In this document: one piece after another, positions 1 through 7,948 of the stretch
Position numbering within the stretch: the stretch's first letter is position 1
Layout: the number at the start of each line of letters is the position of its first letter
Notes under the pieces: model-generated
What the model was told of the DNA's origin: nothing
The model's input: only the letters and a program-made list of their open reading frames with translations
Database searches by the model: none
Source: Bacteroidales bacterium
GTDB lineage: Bacteria > Bacteroidota > Bacteroidia > Bacteroidales > UBA12077
Direction: 5' to 3'
DNA length: 56,315 bases
NCBI GenBank assembly: GCA_013138975.1
Contig: WTBR01000088.1
Span: 1 to 56,315 of the forward strand
Position numbers and translations under genes: made by a program

Positions 1-207
1 AAATGAAAAGAGGGGATTATCAATTAAATCGAGATCGTTGTCTCATTGGTATAAAAAACCTTATTCCTCTTTTTGTCCTTGCTTTTTTTATAAAAATACA
101 ATAAGATGTAAACTTAGGTTGGTATAAGATATTAAGTGGGAATTTCGCTTCGATTTATTGTCTACTGGCAACAAAATTCCGATAAAACATGATCTGCATG
201 ATAAATT

Positions 208-651
208 TTACTTCTCTATTATATAAAAATCTCCCTGCTGTGACAATTCATGTCCATTGCATTTTAAACTTTTAATTATCAATCCACTACCAAGACATGG
301 AGTAGATGGATCTCTTTCATAATTAATCTTTAGTGTGTCAGTATCATGCTTATTCAAATAAAGCAGAAAATCTCTATCCATGTTATAAGTATTCAATTGC
401 CCGGTTGAAATTGATAAAGTATTTTCAACATTATTAAAGCTAAAAACTGACTTAATTTCCAGATTATCTTGGAATAAATAAATTGTATCTGAATTGTAAA
501 TGCTTGTCTGTAGTAAATTATTATTATTATTATGTCTATCTATTATTTTAAATTTCAATTCACAATTAAATTCTTCTTCAGAATTATCAGGACAAGCGGT
601 AAAAATTATCAAAGAAATAAATAGTCCAAATGCATTTATTTTAAATCTCAT
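208..651 (-). CDS. Putative small lipoprotein, unknown function
   Basis: I do not recognise a family. I chose the ATG at 651 rather than the one at 693 because it starts a clean lipoprotein signal: a short basic start (MRFK), a hydrophobic core and a lipobox FTAC at about residues 17-20. The mature part is about 127 residues, acidic at first (DNSEEE) and then beta-rich, with no motif I can name. It is therefore probably an anchored outer- or inner-membrane lipoprotein facing the periplasm or the surface. It stands alone on the minus strand. A motif GTTAGTTGC upstream at 837-845 recurs at 6554-6562 beside the HNH gene, so this may be a further cassette-like gene. Confidence 0.55.
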   Translation of the reverse strand: MRFKINAFGLFISLIIFTACPDNSEEEFNCELKFKIIDRHNNNNNLLQTSIYNSDTIYLFQDNLEIKSVFSFNNVENTLSISTGQLNTYNMDRDFLLYLNKHDTDTLKINYERDPSTPCLGSGLIIKSLKCNGHELSQQGDFYIIEK

Positions 652-693
652 GCTTCCAAAATTTTGTTTTTCATAAGCATCACGCCTTAACAA

Positions 694-1105
694 TAGTAAG
701 AGATTCTAGCTTAATTCACTATTACTTTTTGCATGACCAACACGAATATAATACTTTGTCAGCAAACTTCCAAGCCACCGCTTTACCCGTTATATGCGTG
801 TTGCAAATTTTGAGCATAAATCAGCATACTTCAATTGTTAGTTGCAAACATAAAAAAATCAATACACCTTCTCTTTTGAACGAAGTAAATTAATTTACTT
901 TAAAAGGGAGAATATTATTTTCGGTTACTGCAAAATTAGTTCTGAAAGCCTTCGGGAGGATTACGAACTTTTTGGTAATCTTAAACTGTATTTTTCGAAA
1001 GTATAGGTTTACAAATGTATTTGTAAGGAGATATTGTAAATATCATTCCAATTCTTTATATAAATAAAGAAAAATCAGTTAATTTGTATAAAACATATAA
1101 ACATC
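694..1105. other. Intergenic region with palindromes, upstream of marR
   Basis: I see no gene here. The left half (about 750-850) contains CCGTTATATGCG and GTTAGTTGC (837-845). The second is repeated at 6554-6562, and both resemble cassette-boundary sequences elsewhere in the window. An 18-bp perfect palindrome, AAGTAAATT/AATTTACTT, lies at 883-900. The right end holds the tandem palindromes described separately. Confidence 0.4.
1009..1070. promoter_or_regulatory. Three tandem palindromes upstream of marR (candidate operators)
   Basis: Three perfect inverted repeats lie in 62 bp. They are TTACAAAT-gt-ATTTGTAA (1009-1026), GATATT-gta-AATATC (1030-1044) and TCTTTA-tataaa-TAAAGA (1053-1070). 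MarR dimers usually bind 16-20 bp palindromes near their own promoter, so the first is the best operator candidate. A weak -7-like element (TAATTTG) lies at 1080-1086. Autoregulation is inferred. Confidence 0.45.
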
Positions 1106-1579
1106 ATGGATTATACAGAAATTCTTATAAAAATAAGACGAATTGTCCGCTCAATGAATTTGGAATCAAAGAAGATTCAAAAAGAACATGGTGTAAGTAT
1201 TCCACAAGTTTTATGCTTAAATTATCTTAATAGTTGTAGCGATTTTCAATCAACGCACAAAGAAATACGCAATTATTTAAATTTGAACTCAAGTACAGTT
1301 ACTGGAATAGTTGACAGATTAGAGAGAAAAGGTCTTGTAGCACGCTTGCCTAAAAAAGAAGATAAAAGAACAACTTATATTGCATTAACTTCATTAGGAG
1401 CTAAATTATTGGAAAAGATTCCTGCTCTACTCCATGAAAGATTATCAGTAAAACTCGAAACACTTCCAAAAGAAAAAATTAATGAATTAGACAATGCTTT
1501 AGATGTTTTAATACGTTATTTAGACATTTCCCAAGTTGAAGCATCACCAATGATTACCATTGAAGATAACCTAACTTAA
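1106..1579 (+). CDS. MarR-family transcriptional regulator
   Basis: 157 residues, the usual MarR length. The winged helix-turn-helix is clear: the recognition helix region reads LNLNSSTVTGIVDRLERKGLV (about residues 58-78), followed by the wing with the family-typical KKEDKRTTYIALT (about 82-94). Flanking helices would form the dimer interface. It is a DNA-binding repressor or activator that usually responds to small phenolic or other ligands. It is followed by a GNAT acetyltransferase and racemase genes on the same strand, so it may control them, but a promoter at 1658-1688 suggests the GNAT gene can also be read separately. Palindromes upstream suggest autoregulation. The ligand is unknown. 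Confidence 0.85.
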   Translation: MDYTEILIKIRRIVRSMNLESKKIQKEHGVSIPQVLCLNYLNSCSDFQSTHKEIRNYLNLNSSTVTGIVDRLERKGLVARLPKKEDKRTTYIALTSLGAKLLEKIPALLHERLSVKLETLPKEKINELDNALDVLIRYLDISQVEASPMITIEDNLT

Positions 1580-1603
1580 ATATAGGTTCTACACGACCTA
1601 TAT
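1580..1603 (+). terminator. Weak hairpin after marR
   Basis: An 8-bp perfect stem ATATAGGT / ACCTATAT with an 8-nt loop begins just after the marR stop codon. No T-run follows, so it is a weak terminator at best and could instead be an operator for the next promoter. Confidence 0.25.
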
Positions 1604-1657
1604 CGATTATACATCACCAATATAATCCTGAATATTAATACATATGGGGCACTCCAT

Positions 1658-1688
1658 TTTGTACTCACATAAATTATTCGTATATTTG
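1658..1688 (+). promoter_or_regulatory. Bacteroidota-type promoter for the GNAT gene
   Basis: TTTG at 1658-1661 and TATATTTG at 1681-1688 with a 19-bp spacer match the TTTG / TAnnTTTG consensus of the Bacteroidota primary sigma factor. It lies 67 bp before the ATG at 1756. Confidence 0.6.
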
Positions 1689-1755
1689 TCGCATAGAAAC
1701 AAATTGGCAATCCTGTCAAGTTAAAGCATTACAAATCATATTAAAACAAAATTCA

Positions 1756-2241
1756 ATGCAGAAAACATGTTGTGTAGAACCTAAATTAAGTGGTGTATTG
1801 TTAAAATTTAAAGTTTACAATCAAGACACAAAAATGTCTGCTCTTAAAAAGCTTAATGTGACTGAATTTTTATTTGAACATTTAGGACAATATGGAGATA
1901 AACAAGCTGACATAGAAAAAGCTGTCAATTATGCTATCAAAGAAACTCCATCATTTGGCGGTTTTGTATTAGAAGGATATGATGAAAACGAGAATATTGT
2001 TGGAATTGTAGTGCTTAACAAAACCGGAATGTCAGATTACATTCCTCAAAATATCTTAGTTTACATTGCTGTTGACAGTTCACAAAGAGGGAAAGGTTAT
2101 GGAAAAGATTTATTAAACAAAGTAATTGATCTTACTGATGGAAACATTGCTTTACATGTTGAAAAAGATAATCCTGCAAGGTTTCTATACGAAAAAGTAG
2201 GTTTTACGAATCCATATTTAGAAATGAGACTTACTAAGTAA
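1756..2241 (+). CDS. GNAT-family N-acetyltransferase
   Basis: 161 residues with one GNAT fold. The acetyl-CoA pyrophosphate-binding motif is visible as RGKGYGKDLL (about residues 114-123), after a beta strand ILVYIAVDSS, and the family C-terminal pattern NPARFLYEKVGF (about 142-153) is present. It should acetylate an amine substrate with acetyl-CoA in the cytoplasm; the substrate cannot be read. It sits between marR and the racemase genes, so an amino-acid substrate is possible but inferred. The ATG at 1756 gives about 17 residues before the part (LKFKVYN) where I would expect a GNAT to begin; an in-frame ATG at 1834 looks too late. Confidence 0.75.
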   Translation: MQKTCCVEPKLSGVLLKFKVYNQDTKMSALKKLNVTEFLFEHLGQYGDKQADIEKAVNYAIKETPSFGGFVLEGYDENENIVGIVVLNKTGMSDYIPQNILVYIAVDSSQRGKGYGKDLLNKVIDLTDGNIALHVEKDNPARFLYEKVGFTNPYLEMRLTK

Positions 2242-2264
2242 TATAGTAGTTTATCTACTGACTT

Positions 2265-2804
2265 ATGCTAACATCAACAATTGAACTTAATCAAAAAGCC
2301 CTTCATGATAATTTTACGTTTTTAAAAAAGTAATTTAAAAATCCCAGAATATCATCTGTAGTAAAGGCAAATGCCTATGGTCATGGTTTAAAATAATATA
2401 TAAACATGGCTTGCAAATGTAGAATTAATCATTTTTCTGTCTTTAGTTCAGGTGAAGCCAGAAAAGCAATAAAATATCTTACGTTCCCTGCATACATTAT
2501 GATAATGGGCTGGGTTAACAATGATGACATAGAATGGATTTTATCGAATAAAATTGAAGTTTTTGTTTTTGATTTTTAACGTCTACATTAATTAATTAAT
2601 ATTTCAAAAAGATTAAGTATTGCTGCAAGAATTCATATTGATTTAGAAACAGGAATGAATCGCACGGGCTTTGCCCAAAAAGATATTAGTAAATTAATTA
2701 AAAAACGAATAGAAAATAAAGAGTTTTCTGAATTTAGTGACCAATTAAATTAGGAACTACTAACAAGATTGCCTAGCGAAATACCTAGAGTCGTCATTAA
2801 ATAA
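2265..2804 (+). pseudogene. Decayed alanine racemase gene (internal deletion and stops)
   Basis: A single frame from the ATG at 2265 to the TAA at 2802-2804 reads as an alanine racemase relic. Its PLP-lysine motif is SSVVKANAYGHG, and a later motif is ARIHIDLETGMNRTGF. It is interrupted by at least five stops: after FLKK, after YGHGLK, two near RLH, and before ELLTRLP. The last part, ELLTRLPSEIPRVV, looks like the C-terminal end of the family. Only 180 codons remain where about 370 are expected, so roughly half of the protein, from the middle onward, has been deleted. The frame is kept throughout. The intact racemase-family gene begins 5 bases after the relic ends. Confidence 0.8.
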
Positions 2805-2809
2805 TTAAC

Positions 2810-3880
2810 ATGGCTTTTATTGTATTAAATAAAGAGAAACTTAAACACAACTATGATTTTTTGAACAAAATGTTTAAAAAACATAATATAGAATGGGCTG
2901 TTGTTTCTAAAATGCTTTGCGGAAACAAAATTTTCCTTAAAGAATTAATTGATTTAGGAGTTAAGCAGATTTGCGATTCGAGGGTCTCAAATTTAAAAGC
3001 TATTAAAGAAATTAATTCTAAAATTGAAACCATCTATATAAAACCACCGGCAAAAAGGTCAATAAAGAGTATTATTAAATATGCTGACATCAGCATTAAT
3101 ACTGAATTTGCCACAATTAAGCTTCTAAATGAAGAAGCTAAGAAAATGAACAAAGTCCATAAAATTATGATAATGATAGAAATGGGCGAACTGCGAGAAG
3201 GTGTTATGTGGGATGAATTTATTGACTTTTATGAATCTGTATTTAACTTATCTAACATTGAGGTAGTTGGTATTGGAACAAATTTAAGTTGCTTATATGG
3301 CGTTTTACCTAATCAGGATAAACTAATTCAATTAAGCTTATACGAACAATTAATTGAAGCAAAATTCAACAAAAATATACCTTATGTTTCAGGAGGCTCA
3401 TCGGTTACCATTCCATTAATTTTTAAAGGACTGCTACCCCGAAGCATAAATCATTTTAGAGTTGGAGAAACTCTTTATCTTGGAACCGATGTTTACAATG
3501 ATAGCACCATTCGAAACATGGAATATAATGTATTTCAACTGTTTGTAGAAATAATTGAGCTATCAGAAAAACCTATGATTCCTGATGGTGAAATGGGAAC
3601 AAATGTAGAAGGAATCGAATATGATTTTGATGATGCAGATATGGGTAAAAGTTCTTGTAGAGCCATTCTGGATATTGGTTTGCTTGATGTTGAAGAAAAG
3701 CATATTCAACCAAAAGACAGCAATATTGAAATTGCGGGTTCAAGTTCTGATATGATAGTGCTCGATTTAGGTAAAAATCCAAAGAATTATAAAGTAGGAG
3801 ATTTAGTTGAGTTTTCATTAGATTATTTGGGAACACTAAGCGTATTAAACTCTCAATACATTGAAAAAAAGGTATTCTAA
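2810..3880 (+). CDS. Alanine/ornithine racemase-family PLP-dependent enzyme
   Basis: 356 residues, full length for the fold-type III group that contains ornithine racemase (Orr) and YhfX-like proteins. The PLP-binding lysine is in AVVSKMLCGN (about residues 30-39), close to the family's VTKxxCGN. Further along are MIEMGELREG, VGIGTNLSCLYG and SGGSSVTIP, then RVGETLYLGTD, all typical of this group. The reaction is interconversion of L and D forms of an amino acid through a PLP aldimine in the cytoplasm; alanine, ornithine or another substrate cannot be decided. It follows a dead alanine racemase and a GNAT gene, which suggests a D-amino-acid role whose partner has been lost. The ATG lies 5 nt after the relic's stop. 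Confidence 0.85.
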   Translation: MAFIVLNKEKLKHNYDFLNKMFKKHNIEWAVVSKMLCGNKIFLKELIDLGVKQICDSRVSNLKAIKEINSKIETIYIKPPAKRSIKSIIKYADISINTEFATIKLLNEEAKKMNKVHKIMIMIEMGELREGVMWDEFIDFYESVFNLSNIEVVGIGTNLSCLYGVLPNQDKLIQLSLYEQLIEAKFNKNIPYVSGGSSVTIPLIFKGLLPRSINHFRVGETLYLGTDVYNDSTIRNMEYNVFQLFVEIIELSEKPMIPDGEMGTNVEGIEYDFDDADMGKSSCRAILDIGLLDVEEKHIQPKDSNIEIAGSSSDMIVLDLGKNPKNYKVGDLVEFSLDYLGTLSVLNSQYIEKKVF

Positions 3881-3898
3881 TAAAAATAATTTTTTATT

Positions 3899-4147
3899 AT
3901 GATTGGTAAAAACCCAACTTTAATTCAAATTAAAGAAACCCTAAATAACCCAATAAAACAAAGAATAATAAAAAGGTTAAAAGCAAAGGGGCGTACAAAT
4001 TTTGAAAATATTATTAAAGATTTATCACTTAGCACAAAAGCGGGAGTAATACATATTATTGAATTAAATAATATGGGAATTATAAGTTATGTAAAAAATT
4101 CATCTTTAATCGAATTAAATGAAGAACAAATAGAACCTATATCTTAA
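3899..4147 (+). CDS. Small winged-helix-like DNA-binding protein
   Basis: 82 residues. The segment LNNPIKQRIIKRLKAKGRTNFENIIKDL followed by IIELNNMGIISYV resembles the helix-helix-helix-wing of ArsR-type small regulators: transcription-unit start, repressor helix and C-terminal short wing. There are no metal-binding cysteines. It begins 18 bases after the racemase gene on the same strand and may be the last gene of that operon, acting as a local regulator. The family assignment is by pattern only, and no ligand or target is evident. Confidence 0.5.
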   Translation: MIGKNPTLIQIKETLNNPIKQRIIKRLKAKGRTNFENIIKDLSLSTKAGVIHIIELNNMGIISYVKNSSLIELNEEQIEPIS

Positions 4148-4201
4148 GATTGATGAAATGTTTCTTTGTCGCTTATTTAAATGATATATAAAAATGTTCA
4201 A

Positions 4202-5077
4202 TTATTTCAATCCTATTGAAAAACCTGAGCCATAAAGTTTGTAAATGTCGTTTTCCCAGGAATTACCTATTGTCATTTCAATAAAGTAAGTTCTTTTCCA
4301 CCTTTCGTCCGATATTTTATGCAAGTTCGAAGAACTCCCGTCAACCTTACCACTCCCATTGCCTGTTCGCTTTATCTCAATAGGCTTTTTAATCCATAAA
4401 ACCTTTTCATTTATTTTCTCACCAAAATAAACCTTATACATTGTTCGCATTGTAGTGTCTGCGCTATTTGGCACCTTATAATTATAACTACTTTTTATCT
4501 TAAATACAAAATTATCATCTTCGTCAAAAGATTGTTCTGTCCCAATTTTATAAGGCTTTCCGTCAAACTTCACACTTCTTTTGCTCGCAATTAAATTTAA
4601 ATTACCTAGCTTAATTTGATCTTTGAAAACTTCCCATTCCGAAGCATTTTTGTTTAAGGTTAAATTACTTCCCGGTGTAAAATTATGAAGAAAACCAATA
4701 CATTTTTCCTCTTTATCTTCAGGATGAACATAGGATATAAAATACTTACCCTCTTCATTTTCAGCTATTTTAAGCTCAGGTTTAATTCTTACAAAACTTT
4801 CTATTATAGTTTCGTCGCTGTCGACACTTAATTTGTTAATTCCCACAATTAAACCACCGATTAAAAACACAATAAGTAAAGTTATGTAGGCAAACTTGCC
4901 ATAAATACGACTATATAATTCCCATTTTGAAGTTTGGGTTAAGTGCTGCAAATACTGTTTTGCTGAATCGGGGTCTTCTTTAACAATATTTTGTATTCGG
5001 TCAAATACTTTGTCTTGTCTTTTTGCCGAATCACTAGCAGCTTCGTTAAGTCTGTCAAAGTTATTTTCGTTATCCAT
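4202..5077 (-). CDS. Single-pass membrane protein, unknown function
   Basis: 291 residues, not recognised. The first 60 residues are charged and helical (DRLNEAASDSAKRQDKVFDR), followed by one strong membrane segment at about residues 62-80 (AYITLLIVFLIGGLIVGI). The remaining 210 residues are soluble, lysine-rich and beta-like, with no signal peptide, so the topology is probably cytoplasmic N-terminus and external C-terminus. It is convergent with the small winged-helix gene 54 bases away and stands alone. Several accessory genes nearby are in cassette-like units, but I see no clear repeat at this gene's 3' end. Confidence 0.6.
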   Translation of the reverse strand: MDNENNFDRLNEAASDSAKRQDKVFDRIQNIVKEDPDSAKQYLQHLTQTSKWELYSRIYGKFAYITLLIVFLIGGLIVGINKLSVDSDETIIESFVRIKPELKIAENEEGKYFISYVHPEDKEEKCIGFLHNFTPGSNLTLNKNASEWEVFKDQIKLGNLNLIASKRSVKFDGKPYKIGTEQSFDEDDNFVFKIKSSYNYKVPNSADTTMRTMYKVYFGEKINEKVLWIKKPIEIKRTGNGSGKVDGSSSNLHKISDERWKRTYFIEMTIGNSWENDIYKLYGSGFSIGLK

Positions 5078-5371
5078 TCAAGCATCCAATAGGTTAATAA
5101 AGTGGCTAAAATAAAAAGAAATAATAGAAATTAAACATCCTCAATGATTATTTTTTATAATAATTACACAAACGCTTATTATCTTCTTAATTTTACAAAT
5201 ACTTAGCCTTAATGAAAGGTCTTTTTTATTGATAATATGTCACTTAACTCGGTAATTTTTTTAATGACATTAGCATATTACTATCTTAGTTTAATACCAT
5301 TTTCAATTTATATAGAAAAATATTAAAAATATACTACATGTTAACAAACTACAAATGTTTAAAACATTAGC
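5078..5371. other. AT-rich gap with no gene seen
   Basis: I see no start-to-stop frame or conserved motif here. The cassette-like repeat begins at about 5372. Confidence 0.4.
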
Positions 5372-5532
5372 TAAATCTCCCCTATCTCATCAAGTTGGAA
5401 TGCTTAAAAACAAATAAAGCTCAATTCTATAAAATCAATTATACAATATGTAAAAGCACTCTGTTTTTAATTGGGATCAATTAAACATAAAGTACATATT
5501 CGGCTATGCGAGAACGATGCTTAAGTGTTAGC
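5372..5532 (-). repeat. Cassette-boundary repeat, copy A (3' side of the HNH gene)
   Basis: The 161-bp stretch is related to the inner halves of the repeats at 25018-25410 and 27734-28110 (shared blocks: CCCTATCTCATC, AAAACAAATAA, TAAACATAAAG, ACGATGCTTAAGTGTTAGC). Read on the minus strand it starts at GCTAACACTTAAGCATCG immediately downstream of the HNH stop codon. It contains the conserved imperfect hairpin, here AAGTA..TTCGGC-tatg-CGAGAA..GATGCTT. Confidence 0.7.
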
Positions 5533-5534
5533 GG

Positions 5535-6392
5535 TTAGCATATTTTTTTAATATTCTCGATTTCTTTATTTTCTAATATTTTAAAAGTAGAACAATGAGA
5601 ATTTCTCGATTCATCGATGTAATCAATATTCATTTCAAGGCCAATCATATCATCTGGAATACTTTTTCTAATTTTCTCTGAAGCCTCAGAACCTGTCTCT
5701 TCTGTTTTAAATGAATAAGATGATTTTACTTCTATGTGTTTATATGGTTGAATATTATTAATTTTCTTAAGTTTCGATATTTGTGTAAACTTTTTATTTC
5801 CCTGTGGTTTTAAAGTTACATTTAATGCAGGACAACTTGAATTATTATGAATTAGAATAACAAAATCCCAATCCAGATTCCAAATTTGTATTGGATGTTT
5901 ATTAACTATACTATTCACATTTTCACCAACTTCTTCAATTTGATTCTTAGGACTATAACCTAACGGAGTTGATAATCCACTTGCAAAAATCAAATCAGCT
6001 TCTAAATAAGGTTCAGATGAGATTTGTAATTTATTTTCAACTTTATATTCTAACTTTAACGTTTGTTTATTTTCTGCATCCAATTTCCATTTAATTAATA
6101 ATTCTTTGTCATATTTCTTTTTATCTGTATCTATTTGTGTTGCACAATTGGAACATAACCAAATACCATTGTCAATATGCTTTCTCTGTGCAGATGTTAA
6201 TTTCTCATCATATCTGGGTCCACCAGAAGATGCAGCAGAAATATGAGCAGCATTACCAATATTTAAAGATTTTGTTCTATCTGTATGAGGTCCAATCGTG
6301 GCTACTCTGCAATTTGGATTTGAACATATAAAACCAACTCGTTTGGCTAATATTTCTTTTGTCTTCGGTGTAAAATCATCTCTTTTATTCAT
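5535..6392 (-). CDS. HNH-domain protein with beta-rich C-terminal region
   Basis: 285 residues. The N-terminal 95 residues form a zinc-stabilised HNH (His-Me finger) nuclease: C23 and C28 (CSNPNC), the catalytic-type AH at 49-50 (GNAAHISAA), N75, then C80 and C83 (WLCSNC) and D88. This HNH type is common in accessory and defence-linked proteins, where it is joined to varied partner domains. Residues about 120-285 are beta-rich with no motif I recognise and could be a sensor or binding domain. It should cut nucleic acid in the cytoplasm; specificity is unknown. The last codons run into repeat A, so the unit looks like a single-gene cassette. A defence role is inferred. Confidence 0.75.
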   Translation of the reverse strand: MNKRDDFTPKTKEILAKRVGFICSNPNCRVATIGPHTDRTKSLNIGNAAHISAASSGGPRYDEKLTSAQRKHIDNGIWLCSNCATQIDTDKKKYDKELLIKWKLDAENKQTLKLEYKVENKLQISSEPYLEADLIFASGLSTPLGYSPKNQIEEVGENVNSIVNKHPIQIWNLDWDFVILIHNNSSCPALNVTLKPQGNKKFTQISKLKKINNIQPYKHIEVKSSYSFKTEETGSEASEKIRKSIPDDMIGLEMNIDYIDESRNSHCSTFKILENKEIENIKKIC

Positions 6393-6410
6393 GCCTAAAA
6401 AATAAGCTTA

Positions 6411-6562
6411 CTATTAACGGTCTTCACATACCTGTAGGTTTAAGCTTCCAAAGCTCTGAGTTGTCAGACCGATTGATTGAAACGGAAGACCTGCCGGAAG
6501 ACAAGGTAATACAACTTAGTCGAAACGCCAAACACTACCAAATTACTGGTAATGTTAGTTGC
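6411..6562 (-). repeat. Cassette-boundary-like element upstream of the HNH gene
   Basis: This 152-bp stretch runs from ATTAACGG (6413-6420) to GTTAGTTGC (6554-6562). On the minus strand it therefore ends in CCGTTAAT and opens with GCAACTAAC. It contains internal inverted segments such as GGTCTTCACATACC and AAACGGAAGACC. Its interior is not similar to the other repeats, but the end motif GTTAGTTGCAAA recurs at 837-848. I read it as a diverged boundary element. The remaining bases of the 6393-6709 gap hold nothing that I recognise. Confidence 0.4.
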
Positions 6563-6709
6563 AAATTGGGTACAAAAATACCAAGCTTGTCAAGCAAGTA
6601 ATAAGTATACTTTATAATACTAGAAATGTTTTTTTGAAATGGCAAAATAAACATATCATAAACATAACGTTAGTAATTGCGTTATAACTATCTACAAAAC
6701 TAATATAAT

Positions 6710-7681
6710 ATGAAAGCAATTGAGTACACAAAATACGGATCACCAGAAGTTCTTCAACTTATTGATGCAGAAAAACCTGTTCCTAAAGACAATGAAATTT
6801 TACTTAAAATACATGCTACAACAGTTACTGCAACTGAGTGTACATTTCGAAAAGGCGAACCTTTTATATCAAGATTGTTCACTGGTCTGAAAAGTCCAAA
6901 AATTAAGAGACTTGGAGAAGAACTTTCAGGCGAAATCGAAGCGATAGGCAATAATGTAAAATTGTTTAAGAAAGGTGATCTTATATTTGGTACTGCGGGC
7001 CCAACATTCGGTGCTAATGCAGAATATATATGCATCCCTGAAGATGGTGTAATTACTTTAAAACCAACCAACATGGACAGCAATGAAGCTGCAGCAAGTA
7101 TTGATGGTTTTTTAACAGCATTACCTTTTCTTAGAGATACCGGAAGTATAAAAAGTGGTCAAAAAGTTCTTGTTTATGGAGCTTCTGGGAGCGTTGGTTC
7201 TGCCGCTGTGCAGATTGCCAAATACTACGGAGCAGAAGTTACCGGGGTATGTAGTACAACAAATGTAGAGATGGTTAAAACTATTGGAGCTGATAATGTT
7301 ATTGATTATACGAAAGATGATTTTACCAGAACGAACCAAACCTATGATATTATATTTGACACTGTAGGTAAAACTTCTTTTTCGAATTGTAAAAGTTCGC
7401 TAAAGCAAAAGGGAATTTTTCTTGAATCCGGTATTGGATTTGGAATTATCCCAATTGTATTATGGACTTCAATTTTTGGTGGAAGAAAAGCTAAAATTGC
7501 GGCTACCGGATTGAGAGCACCAAAAGAAAGGACAAAAGATCTGATTTTTCTCAAAGAGCTTATGGAGTTAGGAAAAATAAAACCAGTCGTAGATAAAACT
7601 TATACCTTAGAACAAATTTCAGAAGCACATAGATATGTAGATAAAGGACATAAAAAAGGAAATGTAGCTATTTCAGTGTAA
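6710..7681 (+). CDS. Zinc-free medium-chain dehydrogenase/quinone reductase-like protein
   Basis: 323 residues, the usual length for the MDR superfamily. An N-terminal GroES-like domain (about 1-120; GEELSGEIEAIGNNVKLFKKGD) is followed by a Rossmann domain with the NADPH-binding motif YGASGSVGSAAVQIAKYYGAEV (starting at about residue 156). The family's IDYTKDDF and DTVGKTSF also appear. The catalytic zinc ligands of classical alcohol dehydrogenases are absent, so this is of the quinone-oxidoreductase/enoyl-reductase kind, reducing a quinone or activated double bond with NAD(P)H in the cytoplasm. It stands alone on the plus strand between cassette-like repeats. The substrate is unknown. Confidence 0.85.
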   Translation: MKAIEYTKYGSPEVLQLIDAEKPVPKDNEILLKIHATTVTATECTFRKGEPFISRLFTGLKSPKIKRLGEELSGEIEAIGNNVKLFKKGDLIFGTAGPTFGANAEYICIPEDGVITLKPTNMDSNEAAASIDGFLTALPFLRDTGSIKSGQKVLVYGASGSVGSAAVQIAKYYGAEVTGVCSTTNVEMVKTIGADNVIDYTKDDFTRTNQTYDIIFDTVGKTSFSNCKSSLKQKGIFLESGIGFGIIPIVLWTSIFGGRKAKIAATGLRAPKERTKDLIFLKELMELGKIKPVVDKTYTLEQISEAHRYVDKGHKKGNVAISV

Positions 7682-7807
7682 TGTTATGTGCAGTTTTACT
7701 CCACATATATTTTCAAATAAAACATCTTTGCTCTGCTACTCGAATCATTAAAAGCGACTACTTTTCCTGAACTATTTCTTACAAATCTAATTTTCCGAAA
7801 TGAACCT

Positions 7808-7914
7808 GTAAGAATTTGCATAATAATGTAAAAGTTGATCTGGTTCAAATCAGAGTAAGTTAAACATAAAGCATCGTTTTTGGCAATAGCCTAAAACGAT
7901 GCTTAAGTCTTGTA
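7808..7914 (-). repeat. Cassette-boundary repeat, copy B
   Basis: This stretch shares GGATTTGCATAAAAATGT-like, GGTTCAAATC and TAAACATAAAG blocks with the 18-23 kb repeats. Its hairpin is the most perfect of the set: AAGCATCGTTTT pairs fully with AAAACGATGCTT around a GGC-aata-GCC core (7870-7905). It lies just past the 3' end of the serine hydrolase gene. About 125 bases between 7682 and 7807 hold nothing that I recognise. Confidence 0.65.
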
Positions 7915-7948
7915 CATTCATGTTTTCTTTTCAGCAAAGTTAAATTTA

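Noticed and set aside
2265..2804. A readthrough or reassigned stop codon in the alanine racemase relic
   Set aside because: All neighbouring genes use normal stops, about half of the protein is deleted and the stops fall at conserved positions, so plain decay is simpler.
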